This document shows positions 5,251-10,302 of a DNA stretch of 10,302 nucleotides, in pieces (the stretch's first letter is position 1; each line of letters opens with the position of its first letter). Source of the stretch: Desulfobacterales bacterium (GTDB lineage Bacteria; Desulfobacterota; Desulfobacteria; Desulfobacterales; C00003060). Location: contig DAOUTV010000038.1 of NCBI GenBank assembly GCA_030668505.1, forward strand, positions 1 to 10,302. Reading direction: 5' to 3'. The notes below the pieces were generated by a model. The model had not been told where the DNA came from. It saw only the letters and a list, made by a program, of their open reading frames with translations, and searched no databases. The position numbers and the translations under genes were made by a program.

Positions 5251-6519
5251 ATGAAACGTTTTAATATTTGTTTGTTCATATTGTTATTAAGTCTCTGTTT
5301 AACAACTCGGGTAATGGCGGAAGAAACGCTTACCTGGGAGGACTGTGTAAGGGAGGCACTGAAAAATAATCCTGATTTGATCTCAGGAAAAGAGCAGGTG
5401 AAACAGGCCGAAGCCGATAAGGATATTACTTCAAGCGCCATGCTGCCTCAGGTAACAAGTGAGGTAAGCGGAACAAGATCAAAGACGGAAAGTCAGCCGG
5501 AAACAGACACGTATTCATATCGTGTAACAGGAAACCAGCTTCTGTTTGATGGTTTTAAGACCTCATCTGATAAGGGAGCCGCATCAGAAACCGTAACTGC
5601 TCAACGATATAATTATGATGTTAGATCCTCAAACATAAGGCTAAATTTAAGGAAGGCCTTTACTTCTTTTCTAAGAGCGCAAGAACTTATATCTCTTACC
5701 GAGGAGATTGCCAAGCGAAGGAAGCAGAACGTAGAATTGGTTCAGCTCAGGTACGAGGCCGGCAGGGAGCATAGGGGGGCTTTGCTGACTGCCGAGGCAG
5801 ATTTAGCCGAGGCTGCCTTTGAAGTTGCCCAGGCAAAACGAAATCTGTCTGTGGCACACCGAGAATTGTCAAAAGAGCTGGGTCGAAAAGAACTGCTTCC
5901 CGTGACGGTAGAAGGGACGTTTGATATCACGGAGGTAAACCGCGAAAGGCCTGATTTTGATTCTCTAGCTGATACTACGCCGTTTCTTAAAGAGTTGATT
6001 GCCCAAAAAGAGGCTACGCGATTGGGTCTAAAATCCGCAAAGGCGGAGTTTTTTCCTCAGGTTTATCTAAATGCTTCTTTTGGTGAAACCGCCTCAGACT
6101 GGCCGCCAAGGGATAATGAATGGTCTGCAGGTCTAAGGTTATCATTTCCCATATTTGAAGGGGGCAGCAGAATAGCCCGGGTTGCGAAAGCCAAGTCCCA
6201 ACTAAAACAATTACAGGCAGATGAACGTAGCGGGCGGGATGGCGTTATTCTGACATTGGAAGAAACCTGGAAGACCTTGCAAGATGCTATAGATAGCGTT
6301 TCAGTTCGAAAGAAGTTTCTTGAAGCTGCCAGGGAGCGGGCCAAAATAGCAAGTGCTCAGTATGCGACGGGACTTATTACGTTTGATGACTGGATAATAA
6401 TCGAAAATAATCTCGTAATCGCCAAGAAAGTTCATCTTAACACTCAAGCAAACTTGCTAGTAGCTGAGGCTAACTGGTTTCAAGCACAAGGAGGCACATT
6501 GGAATATGTTCAAAACTAG
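5251..6519 (+). CDS. TolC-family outer-membrane efflux channel
   Basis: TolC-family proteins are trimeric beta-barrel and alpha-tunnel channels that join an inner-membrane pump and its adaptor to the outside. Residues 1-23 form a signal peptide ending VMA before EETLTWEDCV, the typical mature start. Cys16 lacks a proper lipobox, so lipidation is not predicted. Two OEP repeats follow, about residues 28-210 and 235-415. Each has long Ala/Glu/Lys-rich helices (for example TAEADLAEAAFEVAQAKRNL) and beta segments such as FPQVYLNASFGE and LRLSFPIFEGGSR. The 422 residues are at the short end of the usual range. AAGGG (5240-5244) lies six bases before the ATG. The 3' end overlaps the adaptor gene by 14 bases, which points to translational coupling. 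A promoter in the 117-base gap after the regulator is possible but not clear. Confidence 0.93.
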   Translation: MKRFNICLFILLLSLCLTTRVMAEETLTWEDCVREALKNNPDLISGKEQVKQAEADKDITSSAMLPQVTSEVSGTRSKTESQPETDTYSYRVTGNQLLFDGFKTSSDKGAASETVTAQRYNYDVRSSNIRLNLRKAFTSFLRAQELISLTEEIAKRRKQNVELVQLRYEAGREHRGALLTAEADLAEAAFEVAQAKRNLSVAHRELSKELGRKELLPVTVEGTFDITEVNRERPDFDSLADTTPFLKELIAQKEATRLGLKSAKAEFFPQVYLNASFGETASDWPPRDNEWSAGLRLSFPIFEGGSRIARVAKAKSQLKQLQADERSGRDGVILTLEETWKTLQDAIDSVSVRKKFLEAARERAKIASAQYATGLITFDDWIIIENNLVIAKKVHLNTQANLLVAEANWFQAQGGTLEYVQN

Positions 6520-7468
6520 ATCCATCGCCATTATTTCAATAGTAGCTCTATCGTTGGCAATGGTGTTCCTTTTTTTTAGAGTGAGGACGAACACAAATAG
6601 CCAATTCACTACAGAAGAGGTACGCCCTGTTGTGGGTGATATTAAACTTACTGTCATCACAACCGGTGTTGTTGAGCCGCAGAATCGTCTTGAAATTAAG
6701 CCATCTATAAACGGTCGTGCAGAAGAGATTCTCATTAAGGAAGGAGATAAGGTAAAAAAAGGACAGATTCTGGCCCGGATGAGTTCCACTGAAAGAGCTG
6801 CGCTTGTGGATGCTGCACGCTCTCAAGGAGATGAAGCACTTGACTACTGGGAGGAAGTCTATAAGCAAACTCCAATTATATCACCTATTGCTGGGGAAGT
6901 GATTGTCCGTTCTATTGAGCCGGGTCAAACAGTGACGACAAATGATACTCTATTGGTTTTGTCGGACCGTCTAATAGTAAATGCTCAGTTTGATGAGACG
7001 GATATCGGAAGAGTCAGGGTAGGACAGGAGGCGGTGATAGCGCTTGATGCTTACCCAAATGTAAAAATCAAAGGCATTGTAGATCATATCGCATACGAGT
7101 CCCAATTAATCAATAATGTTACCATTTATGATGTTGAGATTGTTCCACGGAGAGTACCACCCTTTTTCCGGTCGGGCATGAGCGCAAATGTTGAGGTCGT
7201 AGAAAAGAAGCGAGAGGGTGCCATGCTCATTCCTGTTGAGGCGATAAACAGAGATCAAGGCATAACGTATGTGAATGTGAGAAAAAAACCGGGAGATACC
7301 GTGGAGAAGCGCATAGTTAATATAGGCATAAGTGATGAAAAAAGTGTGGAGATTGCCTCTGGTTTAACTACCGAAGATATTCTGATTGTGCAGGATAAGA
7401 TTTTTTCTCTTAAAAAGAAACCGACCGGAACCAATCCATTCTTCCCCTTTCGCGGAAAGAAAAAATGA
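6506..7468 (+). CDS. MacA/HlyD-type periplasmic adaptor with a very short hairpin
   Basis: The adaptor bridges the inner-membrane transporter and the TolC-type channel. An uncleaved-looking membrane segment spans residues 7-24. The first lipoyl half is at about 62-91 (NGRAEEILIKEGDKVKKGQI), the second at about 124-150 (ISPIAGEVIVRSIEPGQTV), the beta-barrel at about 155-235, and a membrane-proximal domain at about 240-305. A basic tail ends RGKKK. Only about 30 residues (93-121) separate the lipoyl halves, whereas MacA has roughly a hundred there, so the alpha-helical hairpin is minimal. The protein is shorter than typical adaptors (320 residues) mainly for that reason; there is no sign of a frameshift. 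AAGGAGG (6488-6494) precedes the ATG by 11 bases. The gene overlaps the channel gene by 14 bases and the ABC gene by 4. Confidence 0.9.
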   Translation: MFKTRSIAIISIVALSLAMVFLFFRVRTNTNSQFTTEEVRPVVGDIKLTVITTGVVEPQNRLEIKPSINGRAEEILIKEGDKVKKGQILARMSSTERAALVDAARSQGDEALDYWEEVYKQTPIISPIAGEVIVRSIEPGQTVTTNDTLLVLSDRLIVNAQFDETDIGRVRVGQEAVIALDAYPNVKIKGIVDHIAYESQLINNVTIYDVEIVPRRVPPFFRSGMSANVEVVEKKREGAMLIPVEAINRDQGITYVNVRKKPGDTVEKRIVNIGISDEKSVEIASGLTTEDILIVQDKIFSLKKKPTGTNPFFPFRGKKK

Positions 7469-9432
7469 TCGAACTTAACAATGTGTCCAAAACGTATCGT
7501 ACCGGCAAGATTCCGGTGTATGCGCTGCGAGATATAACCCTTGAAATTAGTGCCGGTGAATTTGTGGCTATTATGGGGCCGTCGGGGTCTGGAAAGTCGA
7601 CACTATTGCATATACTGGGATTTTTGGATCGGCCGGATGGTGGCTCGTATAGTGTGCTCGGAACCGAGGTCTCGAGGTTAACGGATGCGGAATTGGCTCT
7701 GCTGAGAAATGGCATGGTCGGTTTCGTCTTTCAGCAATTTTATTTGCTTGGGCGGATAAGTGCCGTCGAAAACACGGAACTGCCCCTAATCTATGGGGGT
7801 AAAAAAGGTATTAGAAAAACAGCATACGGTAAACTGGAAGCGGTTGGGTTGGCTGAACGTGAAGATCACCGTCCTAACGAGCTATCGGGTGGTGAGCAGC
7901 AAAGAGTTGCTATAGCCCGGGCCCTGGTAAACGATCCTATGATAATTTTTGCAGATGAGCCTACAGGGAACCTGGATACAAAGAGCGAAGAGGAAATCAT
8001 ACATATTCTTAGGGTATTAAACGAGCAGGGCAAGACCATTATTATGGTTACACATGAAAAAGAGGTCGCTAAGCATGCCCACAGAATAATTACAATGCGG
8101 GATGGCAGGATCGTATCCGATGAGTTAAAGAGACAACAGATTACAGAACAGACCGCTAAAAGGACTGATCTGTCGGTATCAGATATCCTTTCACAAAAAC
8201 GTTCTTCTTTCGCTCGTATAGAGTTTGTTCGGCATTTACGTCAGTCGGTCCGGGCCATTCTATCCAACAAAGTTCGCTCATTTCTCTCCATGTTGGGTAT
8301 TCTCTTTGGTGTTGCAGCTGTCATTGCTATGCTTGCCTTAGGTGAGGGTGCCAAGGCTTCTATTGAGCAAAGCCTGAAAACACTCGGTTCCAACCTTCTT
8401 TCAATACGTGCCGGTTCTGCAAAGGTGCGCGGCATAGCGAGGGCGCAGGGCTCCATAACCAGGTTTACCCTTGATGACGTTGAAGCAATCAGGAAGCTTA
8501 CCCATTTGGTGAGCAACGCAAGCGCCTACACGAGCGGTAGCGGGCAAACTGTATATAAGAATGAGAATTGGAGTACTAATATTCAGGGGGTTGGTTTTGA
8601 TTACGGCAAAATGCGTGCAAGTATCCCGGAAATCGGCAGATGGTTTACTCCAGAAGAGATTACACGGCGTGAAAAAGTCGTCATCTTAGGGCCGACTGTT
8701 GTAGAGAAACTATTCGGTGACAAAAATCCTGTCGGCCAGACAGTAAAAATAAATCGCGTTTATTTTAAGGTAATCGGCATTGCACCCGAGAAAGGATTTC
8801 GCGGCCACCGTGATTTTGACGACGCCGTTTATGTCCCTGTAACAACCGCCATGTACAGAGTGCTAGGCAAAGATTATCTTGATGGAATATATGTAGAAGT
8901 AAAAGAGTCTGACATGATAGAAAAGGCTCAGGAGGAGATTAGTCAAATAATAAGCAAGCGCCATAGACTGTACAAAAATGACGAGGATTCATTTCATATC
9001 AGAAATATGAGCGAAATACAGGAAATGTTAACTAGTACCACCAAGACTATGAGCCTTCTTTTGGGTTGCATCGCAGCTATATCTCTTTTGGTGGGCGGTA
9101 TCGGGATTATGAATATTATGCTCGTTTCCGTTACGGAGCGTACGCGCGAAATAGGCTTACGCAAAGCTGTCGGGGCCTCCAGCGGAGACATTATGTCGCA
9201 GTTTTTGATAGAATCCGTGGTAATGACCTTTAGTGGAGGTTTAATAGGCATACTTCTGGGAGCCGGAATTGCATTGGTAATGTCGACCGTTGTCGGGTGG
9301 TCTACCAAGGTTTCACTTTTGAGTATTATTTTGTCCACGACATTTGCTGTTGCAGTTGGGATTGGATTCGGTCTTTGGCCGGCCCGAAAAGCCTCGGAGT
9401 TAAATCCAATAGAAGCATTGCGGTATGAATAG
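7465..9432 (+). CDS. macB: MacB-type ABC transporter (fused ATPase and permease)
   Basis: This is a mechanotransmission-type ABC protein of the inner membrane. ATP cycling drives periplasmic movements that push substrate through the adaptor and TolC-type channel. The ATPase occupies about residues 1-225: Walker A GPSGSGKST (38-46, Lys44), Q-loop in FVFQQFY, signature LSGGEQQR (140-147), Walker B and catalytic glutamate in FADEPTGNLD (Glu165), and switch His197. A linker leads to TM1 (about 274-292), a large periplasmic domain (about 295-525), then TM2 (about 529-553), TM3 (585-606) and TM4 (618-638). The end ARKASELNPIEALRYE is the classic MacB/FtsX-family terminus. The length of 655 is close to E. 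coli MacB. The start codon overlaps the adaptor stop (ATGA), so translation is coupled. The substrate cannot be read from sequence; macrolides, lipopeptides, peptides and siderophores are all known for the family. Confidence 0.94.
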   Translation: MIELNNVSKTYRTGKIPVYALRDITLEISAGEFVAIMGPSGSGKSTLLHILGFLDRPDGGSYSVLGTEVSRLTDAELALLRNGMVGFVFQQFYLLGRISAVENTELPLIYGGKKGIRKTAYGKLEAVGLAEREDHRPNELSGGEQQRVAIARALVNDPMIIFADEPTGNLDTKSEEEIIHILRVLNEQGKTIIMVTHEKEVAKHAHRIITMRDGRIVSDELKRQQITEQTAKRTDLSVSDILSQKRSSFARIEFVRHLRQSVRAILSNKVRSFLSMLGILFGVAAVIAMLALGEGAKASIEQSLKTLGSNLLSIRAGSAKVRGIARAQGSITRFTLDDVEAIRKLTHLVSNASAYTSGSGQTVYKNENWSTNIQGVGFDYGKMRASIPEIGRWFTPEEITRREKVVILGPTVVEKLFGDKNPVGQTVKINRVYFKVIGIAPEKGFRGHRDFDDAVYVPVTTAMYRVLGKDYLDGIYVEVKESDMIEKAQEEISQIISKRHRLYKNDEDSFHIRNMSEIQEMLTSTTKTMSLLLGCIAAISLLVGGIGIMNIMLVSVTERTREIGLRKAVGASSGDIMSQFLIESVVMTFSGGLIGILLGAGIALVMSTVVGWSTKVSLLSIILSTTFAVAVGIGFGLWPARKASELNPIEALRYE

Positions 9433-9498
9433 AGGGATGTAAGTCTCCCGCAGATTGTATTAACTACAAGTAATCGGAGAAAGAACCTTTAGTAGAGA

Positions 9499-9504
9499 AA
9501 GGGG
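9499..9504 (+). promoter_or_regulatory. Ribosome-binding site for the LOG-family gene
   Basis: AAGGGG lies nine bases before the ATG at 9514 but only three before the in-frame ATG at 9508. The spacing favours 9514, so the protein probably begins MSERQYL. Confidence 0.6.
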
Positions 9505-9513
9505 TGAATGGGC

Positions 9514-10167
9514 ATGTCAGAAAGACAGTATTTGATTGATGCAATTTCCGTAAATGAATCCTGGAGACTTTTTAAGATTTTGGCCGAACTTGTTGATGGC
9601 TTCGAATCCTTATCCGACATCTATCCCTGTGTTTCCATATTTGGCTCTGCCCGTGTAAAGCCGAGTGAGGAAATATATGAAAAGACCGTAGCGATTGCCA
9701 AGAAATTGGCTGAAAACGGTTACCATATCATTACTGGCGGCGGCCCCGGGATCATGGAGGCGGGTAACAGGGGCGCGAGAGAGGGAGGTGGAAGGTCTAT
9801 TGGTCTGAACATTAGTCTGCCCTTGGAGCAAAACTCCAACTCTTACGCGGACATTCAACTGGACTTCAAGTATTTTTTTGTCAGAAAGGTGATTTTCGTA
9901 AAATACGCTCAAGCATACGTGGGGATGCCGGGTGGCATTGGAACGCTGGATGAGATCTTTGAAGCGATTACACTCATTCAAACCAAGCGAATCAAACCGT
10001 TTCCCGTGATTCTTGTAGGCTCTGATTATTGGGGCACGCTGTGGGAATGGGTTAAAGGCACCCTCTTGAAGCGTAAATATATCTCTTCTGAAGATGTGGA
10101 TCTGGTGACCATACTGGATGATCCGGATGAAGTTGTAAACACCATCAAGCGGACTGTGATTCTTTAG
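9514..10167 (+). CDS. LOG-family protein (nucleotide phosphoribohydrolase-like)
   Basis: LOG-family enzymes hydrolyse the N-glycosidic bond of nucleoside 5'-monophosphates, releasing the base and ribose-5-phosphate. Cytokinin-activating LOG and the E. coli nucleosidase PpnN belong here, and the old label is lysine decarboxylase-like. Counting from ATG 9514, the Rossmann signature ITGGGPGIMEAGNRG starts at about residue 73 and the PGGIGTLDE motif spans residues 139-147, with Glu147 in the catalytic motif. The RK in FVRKVIFVKYA also fits the family. At 217 residues it is a single compact domain without the extra domains of PpnN. The gene begins 81 bases after the ABC gene with no evident terminator or strong promoter between, so read-through is possible; a functional link to efflux is not implied. 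An ATG at 9508 is the alternative start. Confidence 0.9.
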   Translation: MSERQYLIDAISVNESWRLFKILAELVDGFESLSDIYPCVSIFGSARVKPSEEIYEKTVAIAKKLAENGYHIITGGGPGIMEAGNRGAREGGGRSIGLNISLPLEQNSNSYADIQLDFKYFFVRKVIFVKYAQAYVGMPGGIGTLDEIFEAITLIQTKRIKPFPVILVGSDYWGTLWEWVKGTLLKRKYISSEDVDLVTILDDPDEVVNTIKRTVIL

Positions 10168-10272
10168 AAATCTGGTGGGGAATAGGTTCAAAATACGAAG
10201 ATCCCGCTGAATACGGCGTCTGACAGGTTAGCTTGATAGTATAGGAATTTCCTTTTTTTACCTAAGGATTTT

Positions 10273-10302
10273 ATGGGCACAGGACGGGCTATGTATAGCA
10301 AA
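10273..10302 (+). CDS. Possible start of a further gene, cut by the window end
   Basis: An ATG at 10273 opens a frame that stays open for ten codons to the window edge (MGTGRAMYSK). AAGGA (10264-10268) sits four bases before it. The site could be masked by pairing with TCCTT (10250-10254). Too little is visible to name a product, and the frame may be fortuitous. Confidence 0.3.
   Translation, partial: MGTGRAMYSK

Noticed and set aside
9610..10191. 193-codon reverse-strand ORF opposite the LOG-family gene
   Set aside because: The + strand frame has unmistakable LOG motifs, while the antisense frame has no recognisable domain and mirrors the real gene.
10242..10257. Terminator after the LOG-family gene (AGGA, three-base loop, TCCT, then a T-run)
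   Set aside because: The stem has only four mostly A-T-rich pairs, too weak to call despite the seven T residues that follow.

Overview
This window looks like chromosomal DNA from a Gram-negative bacterium. The signs are a TolC-type outer-membrane channel, a membrane-anchored periplasmic adaptor, a MacB-type ABC permease and a secreted lytic transglycosylase. Intergenic spacers are fairly long and rich in small repeats, including a GTCATTGCGA-type palindromic element and 7-bp tandem repeats. Together with mixed base composition (glgP looks more GC-rich than the efflux genes) this suggests Desulfobacterota (the former Deltaproteobacteria) or a related phylum. That placement is inference; nothing in the window fixes a genus.

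Layout, all genes on the + strand. Bases 1-301 are a repeat-bearing leader: a heptad microrepeat, a perfect dyad that also fits a sigma-54 -24/-12 promoter, and a 69-bp palindromic element. Bases 302-2797 encode a full-length glycogen/alpha-glucan phosphorylase (glgP), followed by a clear intrinsic terminator. Bases 2798-3441 are non-coding and dense in dyads, with a GC-rich 11-bp inverted pair enclosing about 267 bp and a nested stem inside it. Bases 3442-4338 encode an exported lytic transglycosylase with an unassigned N-terminal domain. Bases 4339-4923 are non-coding and end in a promoter overlain by a perfect inverted repeat.

Bases 4924-9432 hold a compact module: a 69-residue AbrB-type DNA-binding protein, then a TolC-family channel, a MacA/HlyD-type adaptor and a MacB-type ABC transporter. 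The last three overlap at their gene ends, so they are almost certainly one translationally coupled operon building a tripartite efflux or export pump. The AbrB-type protein is the natural candidate local regulator. A LOG-family (lysine-decarboxylase-like) nucleotide phosphoribohydrolase follows at 9514-10167 without an obvious terminator before it, and a possible start of another gene lies at the right edge.

I see no CRISPR array, tRNA, rRNA, insertion sequence with a transposase, or clearly unprecedented gene system. The points most worth a second look are the adaptor's very short alpha-hairpin, the dyad over the regulator promoter, the nested stem upstream of the transglycosylase gene, the palindromic element and the sigma-54-like site before glgP, and an Asp-to-Glu change in the phosphorylase active-site region.
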